Part shown: piece by piece, positions 31,796-42,257 of the stretch
Layout of the letters: each line of letters begins with the position of its first letter
Numbering within the stretch: the stretch's first letter is position 1
Source: a virus
Strand: one strand, 5' to 3'
Virus record (IMG/VR): IMGVR_UViG_3300037336_000152
Location: 1-59,133 of that record
Length of the DNA: 59,133 nt
The notes under the pieces: generated by a model
What the model was told of the DNA's origin: nothing
What the model saw: the letters and a program-made list of their open reading frames with translations, nothing else
Databases searched by the model: none
Translations under genes and position numbers: made by a program

Positions 31796-34700
31796 ATGAT
31801 CGTCGGAGATATGGAAATCCGCCTTCGCGCGGATATCGCTCGATTGCAACGCGACATGGACTCTGGCCGCCGCGTGGTCAATGACGCCAGTGCGAGCATG
31901 AGCCGCGCAGCCGACCGGATCAAGACGGCATTTGCCGGTATCGCTGCTGGTATTGGGCTGTCTCAAATCATCTCGATGACTGACCAGTACGCGAAATTCA
32001 CAGCGCAGCTGCGCCTTGCCTCAACATCAGCGCGCGAGTACGCTGCGGCCTATGCTGATGTAAAGCGAATCTCTACCGCTGCGCAACAGGACTTGCAGGC
32101 TACCGGCGTGCTGTACGCCCGGATAGCCAACGGCACGCGAGAACTAGGCACCACGCAAAAGCAAGTGGCCGCGATCACCGAAACCGTCAACATGGCGCTC
32201 AAGGTTTCGGGCGCCACGGCGGCTGAATCCGCATCTGCGCAACTCCAGCTTTCCCAGGCATTCGCATCTGGCACGCTCAGGGGCGAGGAATTCAACGCGG
32301 TCAACGAGGCCGCGCCGCGCCTGATGCTCGCCCTTGCCGATGGCATTGGCGTTCCTGTGGGCGCGCTAAAGAAAATGGCTGAGAATGGCCTAATCACGTC
32401 CAAAATTATGTCTGACGTGCTTCCGAACGCGCTTGAGAAGCTGCGCGAAGAAGCCAAGGAAGTGCAGACCATCGCCGGGGCATTTACTGTCCTCAAAAAC
32501 AACATGATGGAGTTCGTCGGGGTGCAGTCGAATGCAAGCGGGGCTGTATCGGCGATGACCGGCGCGATTGGACTCCTGGCCAATAATCTGACCCTGCTTG
32601 CCGGCGCAATGCTTACCGTTATGGCTGCGAAACTTGGCTCGTTTCTCGGTGCTTCGGTCGCGAAAACTTATGAGAGCGTGGCATCGAATCGCGCACTTGT
32701 GGCGGCCAATCTCGCAACAGCGAATTCTCAAGTTGCGGCAACATCGGCAATTGCATCAACAACGGCAGCTCGCCTTGCCGAACTTCGCGCTGTAGTACTG
32801 GCTGCGCCAGCGACTGATCGACTTTTCCTGGCCACTACGGCACTCATACCAGCGCAAGGCCGCGCCGCCGCCGCCGCGACTGCGCACGCCGCAGCGCTCC
32901 GCGTGCAGTCGCTGGCAATGGGTCAAGCATCTATTGCTGGAGGCATCTTGCGTGGGGCCGTGGCGTTCCTTGGCGGCCCAGTCGGCGCGATCATCACACT
33001 GCTTGGAGCTGGCGCTATCGCATGGAGCATTTGGGGCGACAAAGGAAGCGAGGCTGAGAAGAAGGTCGTTGACACGCTGGCTAATGAGATTGATGACTAT
33101 CTAGCGAACCTGAACAGGCAAATCGAAAAACTCAAGGAGCGCAACGAGCTGGCCGGGAAGGGCATGGTTTCTGCTGCCGCTCCTGAGAGTGATTACGACA
33201 AGAAGCGCGAAAAGATCATGGCCGAAATTAACCGAATCGGCAACCAGGCTGATCTCAATGTCGCGGCCAAAACTGAGATTTTGAAAGTATGGGGCGGGAA
33301 GCTCAATCAATTAACCATTGATATGCAAGCACTCAATGTCGCCCAGCAAAAAAACAAGGATCTTACGTTTTCCGGCAAAGAGGCAGATTGGCTTGGAAAG
33401 TACGGGACTGCCGCGCAAAAAACGGCGTACGAACTTGACGCTTTGCGCAAGGAATTTGGTAGAGTGACGCCCGCTATGGAGGCTCATGTAAAAAGCAAAT
33501 ACGCGGACAAGGGCGCGGCCACTGCCATCAATCAAGAGGCATCTGCCTACAAAAATCTTGTCGCCTCCATTGGTGAAAAGATCGCAGCCAACAAGCTCGA
33601 AATGAGCGGATACAACAAGCTTAACGATGCTCAGAAAATGACGATCAAGCTCGATGAGTCCATTGCATCAGGCAAGAACAAATTGAGCAAGGAGAGTATC
33701 GAGTCCGTGCGCGTGATGATCGCCACTGTGGCCGATCAGGATGCGTCGATCAGATCCGCCAATGACCACAAGAAATTGATGGATGACGCTTTGGCGAGCA
33801 CTGATAAGATCGTCGATGCCATCGACGAACAGACCCGCGCCCTGCAATTCAAGATCAAGACCTACGGCCTTTTGCCGTCCGCAATTACCGCTGTCCAGAT
33901 CGCCGAGCTGGAAGCGTCGCAGCAGTCGCTTGCCCTGAGTGATGCGGGCGTGGCAGACATCCAGCGCAAGATTGACGCGCTCAAGGGCCTGGCAAGCGCG
34001 CAAGCTGCTGCTGGCGCACTCGAAACCAATCCAGGTCTCACCCGCGCCAAAGAACTACTCGATGTCATGGCCCAGATCGACGAGGTGACGAAATCGGCAG
34101 CTGCTGGCATGGCCGAGTCATTTGGCAAAGTTGGCTCTGCCATCGGCGGCTTGACGACCGCGCTTTCAGGTTACGGTCGCGCGCAGGCTGCAATTGCCGC
34201 GCAACTGGCGGCCGCAACGAAGGATGCAGGCGGCGACACTTCAAAGATCGCCAAGGCGAACACGCTCGCGGCGCATCAGTCGGCACAGGCACAGGTGCGC
34301 TCATACGGCGATATGGCCAGCGCCGCCAAGGGCTTTTTCAAAGAGAACACGGCCGGCTACAAAGTCATGGAGGGCGTCGAGAAGGCGTACCGCGCTACTG
34401 AAATGGCGATGGCAATCGAAACCATGATTACCAAGAGTGGCATTCTTACCGCGTTCACCGGCATGTTTGTGGCGAGCAAGGCGACGGAGGCGGCGGCAGA
34501 GGTTGGCGCAACTGGCGTATCAGTCGCAGCTGCGGGCACTCAGTCAAGCGCATGGGGCATCACGGCTGTCGTCAAAGCGCTGGCATCCCTGCCATTCCCC
34601 GCCAACCTTGCGGCGGGCGCGGCCACTCTCGCGGCTGTGGTTGCCATTGGCGCCAAAATGATCGGGGGTATTGGCGGCGGTGGAGGCGGCGGCCAGTCCG

Positions 34701-37297
34701 CAGCCGACGCGCAGAAGGCGCAGGGCACTGGCGGCGTGTTCGGTGATGCAGATGCCAAGTCGGCATCGATTGCCAAATCTATCGAACTGCTCGAAAAGAA
34801 CTCGGGCAGCCTGATCCCGCTGAATCGCGGCATGCTCTCGGCACTTCGCGCTATCGAAGCGTCGATGTCTGGGCTGACGAATATTCTCGTCCGAACGCCA
34901 GGTGTGATTGATGGCTCGAATCTTGGCATCCAAGAGGGAGTTCTGGCGAAAAGCAAGGGGCGCTCCGGGGTAGGTATGGCCGCTGGCGCTGCGGCTGGCG
35001 CGGGCTATGGCGCTACTGCCGGCGCAATTCTAGGGCCGCTTGGCGTTGCCATCGGCGCGGTCGGCGGCGCATTGCTCGGGGCCGCTGTCGGCCAGCTAAT
35101 GAAACTCTGGGGCAAGACCACGCAAAAAATCGTGGACTCTGGCATACAGTTTGGCGGCAGTGTGCGCGGCTTGCAAGCAGGCCAAGGGATCAATCAATAC
35201 GCCAGCGTGGATACGACGAAATCGAGCTGGTTCGGCCTATCGAAGAAAACGACGAACTCGATGCAGACCGCAGGCTTGAGCAATGAATTGACCGCTCAAT
35301 TTGGCCTGATCTTCACCAATGTTGAAAATGCTTTGGCCGAGGCTGCCGGCGCTATCGGAATCGGCTCTGGTCAAATCACGTCCGCACTCGACGCGCTGAC
35401 CATCGACATGACCAGTATTTCGCTCAAGGGGTTGACCGGCACGGCGCTGACAGATGCGCTCAATGCCGTGATCAGCAAGACGACTGACGAGATGGCGCAG
35501 GCTGCAATCCCCGGAATGGACGCGTTCCGGCAAGTGGGCGAGGGCTACGCGCAAACCGTGATCCGAATCGCGTCGAACTATGCGCAACTGGACGTCGCGC
35601 TGTCGTCCATCGGCATAACCTTTGGCGCGGTTGGCGTCAACTCTCTGGCGGCGCGCGAAAAATTGATTGAACTTTCTGGCGGTATTGATGCGCTGGCGCA
35701 GAACGTCGCATCGTTCGCTGAGAACTTCTTGACCGAAGCCGAGCGCCTGGCTCCAGTACAGAAGTACGTTACCGAGGAACTGGCGCGCATGGGTTACGCC
35801 GGCGTCACGACGCGCGATCAGTTTAAAGACGTGGCCATGGGTCTAAATCTCGCCACGGCCAAAGGCGCGGAACACTTCGCTGGTCTGATGTCCCTGCAAG
35901 CCGCTTTCGCCATGGTCACGCCAGCAATCGACCACGCTGCCATCGCAGCTGCCAATCTTGCAAAGGCGGAGCAAGAGCGAACAGCCGCAATTGAGGCGCA
36001 AGCAGCGGTACTGGCTGCGCAAGCTGCAGCGCTCCAGGCGACGCGGGACGATGCCGCCAATCTGCTGTCTGGTGTTGATGCGGCTTTCGGTGTTTTGCAG
36101 CGCGTGATCAATGCCGAGAAATCGAAAATCAACGAGGCTCACGCGCTGACGATGAAGAATCTGGGCGAGCGCATTACTACTGAGACTGCGGCAGTCGCAA
36201 AGCACAAATCGTTAGCCGATTCGATCAACAATTCGCTCGAGCAGATGCGCGCAGATAGCATTGGCACAGGTGCGCGCGCCGATGCTCAATCGCAGATCAA
36301 AATGATGCTGGCCATCGCGCGGTCGGGCGGTCCATTGCCGACATCGGACGCGCTCAAAGGCCCGCTCTCGGCGCTGTCCAAAGACGCATCGGGCCAGTTC
36401 GCCACTCTGGTCGATATGCAGCGTGACGCGGCTCGATCCCACAACGATCTGGCCGAATTGGGCGCACTCACCGACAAGGCGCTCTCGGTCGAGGAACGAG
36501 CACTGGCAGCGCTCGAAAGCCAGCGCGACAATGCGCAGCTCGCACACGCGGCCGAGATCGCGCGGCTCGATGGAATCGTTGCGCAGGCGCAGACTGAGAT
36601 TGACATCATGCGCGGAATGGATGTTTCCCTGCTGACCATTGCGGGCGCCATGGCGGGCCTGCAATTGGCACTCCTGGCCGCGATGAAAAACCCGATCAAC
36701 GCATCGACCGGAGCGATCACGAGCGCATACCAGACGTCACTTGGCCGCGCGCCAGAGGCTGCTGGATTGAAATACTGGCAGGACGCAGCTGCTGGCGGCA
36801 TGGGCAATTCTGAGATTGAAAAGCTGATCGCCAACTCGTCGGAAGCTAAGGTGCAATCGCTGTTCAAGTCGGTGCTCGGTCGCTCGGGCGATGCTGCTGG
36901 TCTTGACTACTGGACGCAGCAAATGAACTCCGGCCTATCCGTCGATGCTGCGCGTCAGATGTTCATGCAGTCGGACGAGTACAAGCGGCGCCAAGGAATT
37001 CCGGGCTTTGCTGTCGGCATCAATCGAGTGCCGTTTGATATGCCGGCGATGATCCACAAAGATGAGGCGGTCATTCCCGCCTCGTTCAATCCGTTCAATC
37101 CTAATGCGCGGCCGGCGATTGCGGGCGGCGACACGCAGCGCCTTGAGCGGCTGGTTGAAGCGCTGACCGCTGAAGTGTCGCAGCTTCGTAAGGACAACAG
37201 CGCCGAGAACATCGCAATCGCTAAAAACACGCTGACCGTAGCCGACATTCAAGAGAAGCAAGAGGCCATCGGCCTGCCAGCAGAAAGGGCTGCATGA
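31796..37297 (+). CDS. Tape measure protein
   Basis: 1833 residues. Residues 1-~200 are the tape-measure N-terminal domain (MEIRLRADIARLQRDMDSGRR, SGTLRGEEFNAVNEAAPRL). Long helical and coiled-coil parts follow, with hydrophobic stretches near 290-310, 385-410 and 905-960 that may form membrane channels during DNA entry, and a Gly-rich patch near 965. Residues ~1327-1379 match a segment of the membrane cargo protein encoded at 56526-57278 (22 of 53 identical, ungapped). Residues ~1640-1728 are two DUF4214 units. It sets tail length and escorts DNA through the envelope. Confidence 0.95.
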   Translation: MIVGDMEIRLRADIARLQRDMDSGRRVVNDASASMSRAADRIKTAFAGIAAGIGLSQIISMTDQYAKFTAQLRLASTSAREYAAAYADVKRISTAAQQDLQATGVLYARIANGTRELGTTQKQVAAITETVNMALKVSGATAAESASAQLQLSQAFASGTLRGEEFNAVNEAAPRLMLALADGIGVPVGALKKMAENGLITSKIMSDVLPNALEKLREEAKEVQTIAGAFTVLKNNMMEFVGVQSNASGAVSAMTGAIGLLANNLTLLAGAMLTVMAAKLGSFLGASVAKTYESVASNRALVAANLATANSQVAATSAIASTTAARLAELRAVVLAAPATDRLFLATTALIPAQGRAAAAATAHAAALRVQSLAMGQASIAGGILRGAVAFLGGPVGAIITLLGAGAIAWSIWGDKGSEAEKKVVDTLANEIDDYLANLNRQIEKLKERNELAGKGMVSAAAPESDYDKKREKIMAEINRIGNQADLNVAAKTEILKVWGGKLNQLTIDMQALNVAQQKNKDLTFSGKEADWLGKYGTAAQKTAYELDALRKEFGRVTPAMEAHVKSKYADKGAATAINQEASAYKNLVASIGEKIAANKLEMSGYNKLNDAQKMTIKLDESIASGKNKLSKESIESVRVMIATVADQDASIRSANDHKKLMDDALASTDKIVDAIDEQTRALQFKIKTYGLLPSAITAVQIAELEASQQSLALSDAGVADIQRKIDALKGLASAQAAAGALETNPGLTRAKELLDVMAQIDEVTKSAAAGMAESFGKVGSAIGGLTTALSGYGRAQAAIAAQLAAATKDAGGDTSKIAKANTLAAHQSAQAQVRSYGDMASAAKGFFKENTAGYKVMEGVEKAYRATEMAMAIETMITKSGILTAFTGMFVASKATEAAAEVGATGVSVAAAGTQSSAWGITAVVKALASLPFPANLAAGAATLAAVVAIGAKMIGGIGGGGGGGQSAADAQKAQGTGGVFGDADAKSASIAKSIELLEKNSGSLIPLNRGMLSALRAIEASMSGLTNILVRTPGVIDGSNLGIQEGVLAKSKGRSGVGMAAGAAAGAGYGATAGAILGPLGVAIGAVGGALLGAAVGQLMKLWGKTTQKIVDSGIQFGGSVRGLQAGQGINQYASVDTTKSSWFGLSKKTTNSMQTAGLSNELTAQFGLIFTNVENALAEAAGAIGIGSGQITSALDALTIDMTSISLKGLTGTALTDALNAVISKTTDEMAQAAIPGMDAFRQVGEGYAQTVIRIASNYAQLDVALSSIGITFGAVGVNSLAAREKLIELSGGIDALAQNVASFAENFLTEAERLAPVQKYVTEELARMGYAGVTTRDQFKDVAMGLNLATAKGAEHFAGLMSLQAAFAMVTPAIDHAAIAAANLAKAEQERTAAIEAQAAVLAAQAAALQATRDDAANLLSGVDAAFGVLQRVINAEKSKINEAHALTMKNLGERITTETAAVAKHKSLADSINNSLEQMRADSIGTGARADAQSQIKMMLAIARSGGPLPTSDALKGPLSALSKDASGQFATLVDMQRDAARSHNDLAELGALTDKALSVEERALAALESQRDNAQLAHAAEIARLDGIVAQAQTEIDIMRGMDVSLLTIAGAMAGLQLALLAAMKNPINASTGAITSAYQTSLGRAPEAAGLKYWQDAAAGGMGNSEIEKLIANSSEAKVQSLFKSVLGRSGDAAGLDYWTQQMNSGLSVDAARQMFMQSDEYKRRQGIPGFAVGINRVPFDMPAMIHKDEAVIPASFNPFNPNARPAIAGGDTQRLERLVEALTAEVSQLRKDNSAENIAIAKNTLTVADIQEKQEAIGLPAERAA

Positions 37298-38850
37298 TCA
37301 TCCTCGACCCGACTGATATCTCCGACGCGAGCATGACCGGCGCAAATGGCACGTACTGGGACGCCAATGGCGTGCTGCAAACCGCAGCGGCAAATGCGCT
37401 GCGTGTCACGTATGACCCTGCGGATTTGAGCGCGCCGCCGTATGCTCTGATTGAGGGCGAGGCGAGGAATCTGGCCCTTCAAAGCGAAGACCTGACCGCC
37501 AGTTGGACTGTCAGTGTTGCCACGGTCGTACCCAATGCCATCGCAGCGCCAGATGGCGCGCTCACGGCGGATAAACTAGAAGAAACAGCAGTCGCTAATC
37601 AGCACCTTTTCTATCAGATTATGAGTGCTCCAGTGGTTGGCGATGTCTATGCGGTTAGCTGTTTCGCCAAGGCAGCAGAGCGCACCAAGATAGCCATAAC
37701 CATGCACGGAGAGGGCTACTCAGTTTTTGATCTGGCTGCGGGTACTGTCTCACAAGCTGGCGGCAACGTATGCACGATAGCATCGTTGAAGGACGGCTGG
37801 TATCAATGCACCGCTCTTATTACGAAGACCAATACCAACGGCACTTTTCACTTCCTGTTGTGGGAAACGGCCCAGAGTTATCTTGGTGTCGCGGGCCATG
37901 GGGCATACTTTTGGGGCATGGAATGCAAAGCAGGTAAAGCGTCGTCGTACATCAAAACCACCACCGCAGCCGTCACCCGCCCCGCCGACATCATCAGCAC
38001 GACCGGCACATTCCTGGCGTCGAACGTGCCCGAGGATGACGCCCCCGCATACGTGCCCGGCACCTATGCGCTTGGCGCGCAGGTCATTGACTCGCATCTG
38101 GTCTACGAATCGAAAGCCAATGCGAATACTGCTCCGCTGACAGACGCAACAAAGTGGCTGCTGATCGGCGCGACAAATCAGCGGAAGATGCTCGATCAGT
38201 ACAACAACACGGCGACCGAGCATCCCGAGGAAATCGTGTTGACTCTCACGCCGCGCCAGATTGCTCAGGGGTTTTACGTCGGCGAGGTGGATGGGAGCGA
38301 GGTGTCGGTTGTCATGCAGGACAACAACGACAATATTGTCTACTCTCACTCTGAAAGCATGATCCTGTCGAATTCCGGCAGCAGCGCCTTCAACTGGTGC
38401 TTCAAGCGGATTCAGCGGAAGACATATTTTTTCACAGGCGATCTGCCGGTCTACTCAAATCCGCGCGTGACGATCTCGATCAAAAACCCGGGCGGCACGG
38501 CGAAATGCGGGATGTGTGCAGTCGGGCCGCTGATCGACGTGGGCCTGTCGAAATACGGACTCTCCACAGAGATCAAAGACTTCTCGTCATCGACTTTCGC
38601 ATTCGACGGCACCAGCTCGACGATCCAGCGCGGGTACGCGAAAGTGATGTCAGTCGATATGATGGTTGAGAACAGTCAGATCGACTCTGTTCAGCAGCAG
38701 TTGGCCAATTTTCGGCAGCGCCCGGTCGTGTGGGTCGGCGCGGCGATGTACGGCAGCGCGATCATCTACGGAAAATATTCCAGTTTTAAAAATGTGATCG
38801 CTTACCCGGCGCATTCAATCATGTCGCTCAACATTCAAGGAACCGTCTAA
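37294..38850 (+). CDS. Distal tail protein with carbohydrate-binding-like module
   Basis: 518 residues, overlapping the tape measure stop. Residues ~45-230 resemble a carbohydrate-binding jelly roll (RNLALQSEDLTASWTV, AISCFAKA-like AVSCFAKAAERTK, SLKDGWYQCTALI, ATSYIKT-like ASSYIKTTTAAVTRPAD). Residues ~250-290 (YVPGTYALGAQVIDSHLVYES) resemble small chitin-binding-like spacers. The C-terminal ~220 residues are unrecognised. Probably part of the tail tip involved in receptor contact. Confidence 0.65.
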   Translation: MIILDPTDISDASMTGANGTYWDANGVLQTAAANALRVTYDPADLSAPPYALIEGEARNLALQSEDLTASWTVSVATVVPNAIAAPDGALTADKLEETAVANQHLFYQIMSAPVVGDVYAVSCFAKAAERTKIAITMHGEGYSVFDLAAGTVSQAGGNVCTIASLKDGWYQCTALITKTNTNGTFHFLLWETAQSYLGVAGHGAYFWGMECKAGKASSYIKTTTAAVTRPADIISTTGTFLASNVPEDDAPAYVPGTYALGAQVIDSHLVYESKANANTAPLTDATKWLLIGATNQRKMLDQYNNTATEHPEEIVLTLTPRQIAQGFYVGEVDGSEVSVVMQDNNDNIVYSHSESMILSNSGSSAFNWCFKRIQRKTYFFTGDLPVYSNPRVTISIKNPGGTAKCGMCAVGPLIDVGLSKYGLSTEIKDFSSSTFAFDGTSSTIQRGYAKVMSVDMMVENSQIDSVQQQLANFRQRPVVWVGAAMYGSAIIYGKYSSFKNVIAYPAHSIMSLNIQGTV

Positions 38851-40178
38851 TGATTACAGTAATGCTCGACATCGAGAAGATGCCGAATCAGTCGCAGCAG
38901 CAGCCAATTTTTGACGCGAATATCGAGAAAGTATTTTCAGATCTTCCGACGTTCGCTGCGCAGATCAATGCGACATCGGCGGGCATGAATGCCATTGCGG
39001 CGGGCGGCGGGATATCGCTGGCATACACGTTCAGCACGAGCACGGCCGATGCTGATCCCGGCCCGAACACGCTGCGCCTCAGCAGTGCAACGCAGAACGC
39101 GGCAACGGTGATGCGGGTCGATCTGACAAGTGGCAGTGTTGATGTGACCGCGATTCTCAACTCGCTGGGCGACTCGACCAGCGTAATTAAAGGCCAGGTC
39201 AAACTGATCAAGCAGACGGACCCAAGCAAATGGCTGGTATTCCATTTAACCTCGATACTCAGTCCTGCTGGCTACCGCAATTTCACGGTGGTCAATGCAG
39301 GTAGCAGCGCAGCATCGCCGTTCGCAAATGGCGATGCTGTCCTGCTGATGTTCACGAGAACCGGCGACAAAGGCGATCTCGGTTTCGATTCGGAATTCAC
39401 GGCGATCGCCAGTGCAGCGACGGTCAACCTCGATGCGACGGTCGGCAATTTCGGGCACATGACCGGCAGCGCCACGGTAACTGCATTCACGCTCGCCCAG
39501 GGTGCGCACAAGCGTGTGGTTGCTGATGGCGCGGCAGTCATCACGAACAATGCGAGCATCATCGTGCAGGGCGGTGCCAACTACGCATGCGAGGCTGGCG
39601 ACATCCTGCTGATCGAAGGCGAGGGTAGCGGCGTCGTGCGCGTCACGATTGATCGCGCCAACGGTCGCTCGCTGAAATCAGCAGAGGACTTGATCGCCTC
39701 TTACACCGTCGGCGCTGCCGTAGCCAACATCGACTACCTGACGCTGTTTTCGAGTGAGTACGACAATTACCGGATCGAGGTGATTGGCGATCTTGGAACG
39801 GCCGCGTCGTCAATCTACATGCGCCTAGCCGTAGCCGGGGCGGTTGACACTGGGTCGAATTACTCGGACGGCCTGGGGGGGGATACAACAACCACAGTGC
39901 TTAACCCTCAGATGGCTATTGGGGTATCAACAACAGTCGGTGGGCGAGGTGGGAATGCCACTATATTGGTAGGCGGCGTAAATAGCTCCAATCGACTAAA
40001 AACCGTGCGGTCGTACGGCATTGCCCAAAACGGCACAGCGCCATCATGGGGGTCGCGCACATTGAATTGCGCATACGTTGCTCCCAATGCTGTTACCGGT
40101 TTCCGGCTCTATAGATCTCTTGGTGGCGACACCTTCGCAGCCGGCACCATTCTGGTCTACGGCCAACGCAAAACATAA
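38850..40178 (+). CDS. Putative tail fibre protein
   Basis: 442 residues. An N-terminal helix (NIEKVFSDLPTFAAQINATSAGM) is followed by beta-rich Gly/Ala/Thr repeats and a C-terminal domain (ASYTVGAAVANIDYLTLFSSEYDNYRIEVIG) common at the ends of phage fibres. Located between tail tip and lysis genes. Likely binds the host surface. Confidence 0.7.
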   Translation: MITVMLDIEKMPNQSQQQPIFDANIEKVFSDLPTFAAQINATSAGMNAIAAGGGISLAYTFSTSTADADPGPNTLRLSSATQNAATVMRVDLTSGSVDVTAILNSLGDSTSVIKGQVKLIKQTDPSKWLVFHLTSILSPAGYRNFTVVNAGSSAASPFANGDAVLLMFTRTGDKGDLGFDSEFTAIASAATVNLDATVGNFGHMTGSATVTAFTLAQGAHKRVVADGAAVITNNASIIVQGGANYACEAGDILLIEGEGSGVVRVTIDRANGRSLKSAEDLIASYTVGAAVANIDYLTLFSSEYDNYRIEVIGDLGTAASSIYMRLAVAGAVDTGSNYSDGLGGDTTTTVLNPQMAIGVSTTVGGRGGNATILVGGVNSSNRLKTVRSYGIAQNGTAPSWGSRTLNCAYVAPNAVTGFRLYRSLGGDTFAAGTILVYGQRKT

Positions 40179-40191
40179 CCCGAGGATGACT

Positions 40192-40641
40192 ATGAAAGTT
40201 GCTGATAACGGCATCGAGCGCGATGCCACGCCGGAAGAAATTGCGGAGATTGAGGCGCGTTCGGTTGTTGACGTGGGCGCACTCAAAGCCGCACTGATCG
40301 CCAGCGTCGATGACACCATCGCCGCAATCTGCGCGCGCTGGCTGCGATTCGAAGCAGGCTATGTCAAGCGCGAGGCGGCGGCGCGCGCGTTTGTCGCTGA
40401 TGCGTATGTTGGCGATCCCGGAATCTGGGTCACTGCGTTTTCGAGCGCAGCCGGAATGACGGACGCCGATGCATCGGACCTGATCATCGTGCAGGCCGAT
40501 GGGCTGCGGGTGGCGCTTGAAAATCTTGAGGCGCTGCGCATGACGAAGTACGGCATTCAGGCTGCGGTAGATGCGATCAGCGCACAGGCGGCGCATGATT
40601 CGATCATCGCGCAGGCAAATGCGATTGCGGGGGCGCTATGA
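40192..40641 (+). CDS. Tail fibre-associated protein
   Basis: 149 residues; GAGGA precedes the ATG. Start MKVADNGIERDATPEEIAEIE resembles XkdW/tail fibre assembly proteins; the rest is helical. Directly after the fibre gene, so a chaperone or fibre-tip role is likely. Confidence 0.6.
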   Translation: MKVADNGIERDATPEEIAEIEARSVVDVGALKAALIASVDDTIAAICARWLRFEAGYVKREAAARAFVADAYVGDPGIWVTAFSSAAGMTDADASDLIIVQADGLRVALENLEALRMTKYGIQAAVDAISAQAAHDSIIAQANAIAGAL

Positions 40642-40910
40642 ACTTCAAACATGGATTTACCCAACTATTCATCGCATTCGATCAGTTTCTCAACGTTCTG
40701 ACAAATCCGTTCAGCGATGAGACCTGGAGCGACGAAACGCTCTCAGCGCGGTGTGGCCGACTCGGCCATCGCAACCCGTATAAATTCTGGCGCGTCGTCA
40801 TCGACTGGATGTTCGCCTGGCAGGGGCCTGGGCACTGCGTCCGAGCGCATCACAGCGAAATGGCGCGCTATAACTCGCCGCCGTCGACGCGCAGCGCGCC
40901 TGTCAAATGA
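40638..40910 (+). CDS. Small protein before the lysis genes
   Basis: 90 residues, coupled by ATGA. TQLFIAFDQFLNVLTNPFSDETWSDETLSAR and HCVRAHHSEMAR recur in Burkholderiales phages just before lysis genes. Function unknown. Confidence 0.7.
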   Translation: MNFKHGFTQLFIAFDQFLNVLTNPFSDETWSDETLSARCGRLGHRNPYKFWRVVIDWMFAWQGPGHCVRAHHSEMARYNSPPSTRSAPVK

Positions 40911-41344
40911 GCGGCCAGCACAACGGCGGCGACCGGGCCGGGTCGATATTCAGGATGTATATGGGTGGCGCCGCCATCGCAAACTGGCACATGGCCACCT
41001 ACGAGCCTCGATCGCTGATGCGTCTGGTCAGCGCTTCGGCCGAGGGCGCGATGCTGATCTGGCTGCTGGCGATAGTCGGCCTGGCGGCGCTGCTCGATGC
41101 GGTGATAAACGATTTCCTCCCGCCCCGGTTTCGCTGGCGCGTGGCGCTGCGCCAGAGGCATTTCATCCTGGCAGCCATGGCGTTCTGCTACGTGGCGCAG
41201 CTGTACGTGGCATTCATCTACATGCGGTCCTCCGCCGGACTGCTGCTTCAATACCTCTGGAACGTGGCGGCCATCATGGCGGTTGCGTTTTTCGATGCTC
41301 ACCAGCGATCAAAGGACGCCTCATGCGTGATAGTTTGCAACTGA
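40907..41344 (+). CDS. Membrane protein of lysis module
   Basis: 145 residues with three hydrophobic segments (~45-65, 80-100, 108-128). It may be a second holin-like or antiholin component. Its 3' end overlaps the holin gene by 22 bp in another frame. Confidence 0.6.
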   Translation: MSGQHNGGDRAGSIFRMYMGGAAIANWHMATYEPRSLMRLVSASAEGAMLIWLLAIVGLAALLDAVINDFLPPRFRWRVALRQRHFILAAMAFCYVAQLYVAFIYMRSSAGLLLQYLWNVAAIMAVAFFDAHQRSKDASCVIVCN

Positions 41345-41745
41345 TTAAAATGTGCTGGGTCTGGCTCCTGACGTTTTGGAGCGCCAGCGCCTGGGCGGCC
41401 ACCACCACGTTCGCCAGCGACTTGTCGAGCATCCCGGCTGCTGCCGTCGCCGTTGCGCTCGCGCTGTCCCTGATCGGCGGCGCTGCGGCGACCCTGCAGA
41501 AGATCGCCAACCCGGAGTTCGTCGTCAAGTCCGTGCCGCTGGAGATCGTCAAGGATATCTTTGCCTCCGTCGTGGCCGGCCTGGTCACCTACTCGCTTTG
41601 CGCCTGGCAGGAAATCCCACTTCTACTGCAGCCTGGCTGCATCACAATCGCAGGCTATGGCGGCTCGCGCGTGCTTGAGCGGTATCTGGCCGCCGGCATG
41701 AAGCGGATCGATCAGCTCGGCGATATCCCGAAAGGTAAGCCATGA
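41323..41745 (+). CDS. Holin-like membrane protein
   Basis: 140 residues from an ATG with AAAGGA upstream. An N-terminal signal-like segment (MCWVWLLTFWSASAWA) is followed by AVAVALALSLIGGAAATL and SVVAGLVTYSLCAW, fitting phage holins with two or three membrane passes. It immediately precedes endolysin. Confidence 0.72.
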   Translation: MRDSLQLIKMCWVWLLTFWSASAWAATTTFASDLSSIPAAAVAVALALSLIGGAAATLQKIANPEFVVKSVPLEIVKDIFASVVAGLVTYSLCAWQEIPLLLQPGCITIAGYGGSRVLERYLAAGMKRIDQLGDIPKGKP

Positions 41746-42257
41746 CGCTCGATCAGCTTAAAAAAATTATGCCACATGCCCGCCTTAGAGCGGGTATTTT
41801 TTTGGAGCCGCTGAATCTGACCATGGCCGAATTCGGGATCGACACGCCGGCGCGGCAGGCTTCGTTTCTATCGCAAGTCGGGCACGAGAGTGGGCAGCTT
41901 CGCTACGTGCGCGAGCTTGCCAGTGGCGCGGCATACGAGGGGCGCAAGGATCTTGGCAACACGCAGCCGGGCGATGGCGTGCGATTCCGGGGCAGGGGCT
42001 TGATTCAGGTGACCGGGCGGGCGAACTACGCCGCTTGCATGATGGCGCTCGATATCGACTGCGTAGATCATCCCGAGCTTCTGGAATTACCTATCAACGC
42101 CTGCCGGTCGGCTGGATGGTTCTGGAAGTCGAACGGCCTGAACGGATTGGCCGATGCTGGCGATCAGCGCAAAGTGACCCGTCGAATAAATGGCGGATAC
42201 AACGGCCTGGATGATCGTCTGGCACTGTTTAGCGTGGCGCAGCGAGTGTTGGCATGA
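41742..42257 (+). CDS. Endolysin, GH19 chitinase-like
   Basis: 171 residues. FLSQVGHESGQLRYVRELASG has the catalytic glutamate in GHESG; RFRGRGLIQVTGRANY and NINGGYNGLDDR-like RINGGYNGLDDR complete the GH19 lysozyme fold. It degrades peptidoglycan and lacks a signal peptide, so it depends on the holin. Confidence 0.93.
   Translation: MTLDQLKKIMPHARLRAGIFLEPLNLTMAEFGIDTPARQASFLSQVGHESGQLRYVRELASGAAYEGRKDLGNTQPGDGVRFRGRGLIQVTGRANYAACMMALDIDCVDHPELLELPINACRSAGWFWKSNGLNGLADAGDQRKVTRRINGGYNGLDDRLALFSVAQRVLA

Noticed and set aside
40717-41322. Long upstream extension of the holin frame
   Set aside because: The extension is low-quality basic sequence overlapping two coupled genes; the ATG at 41323 has a good ribosome site.
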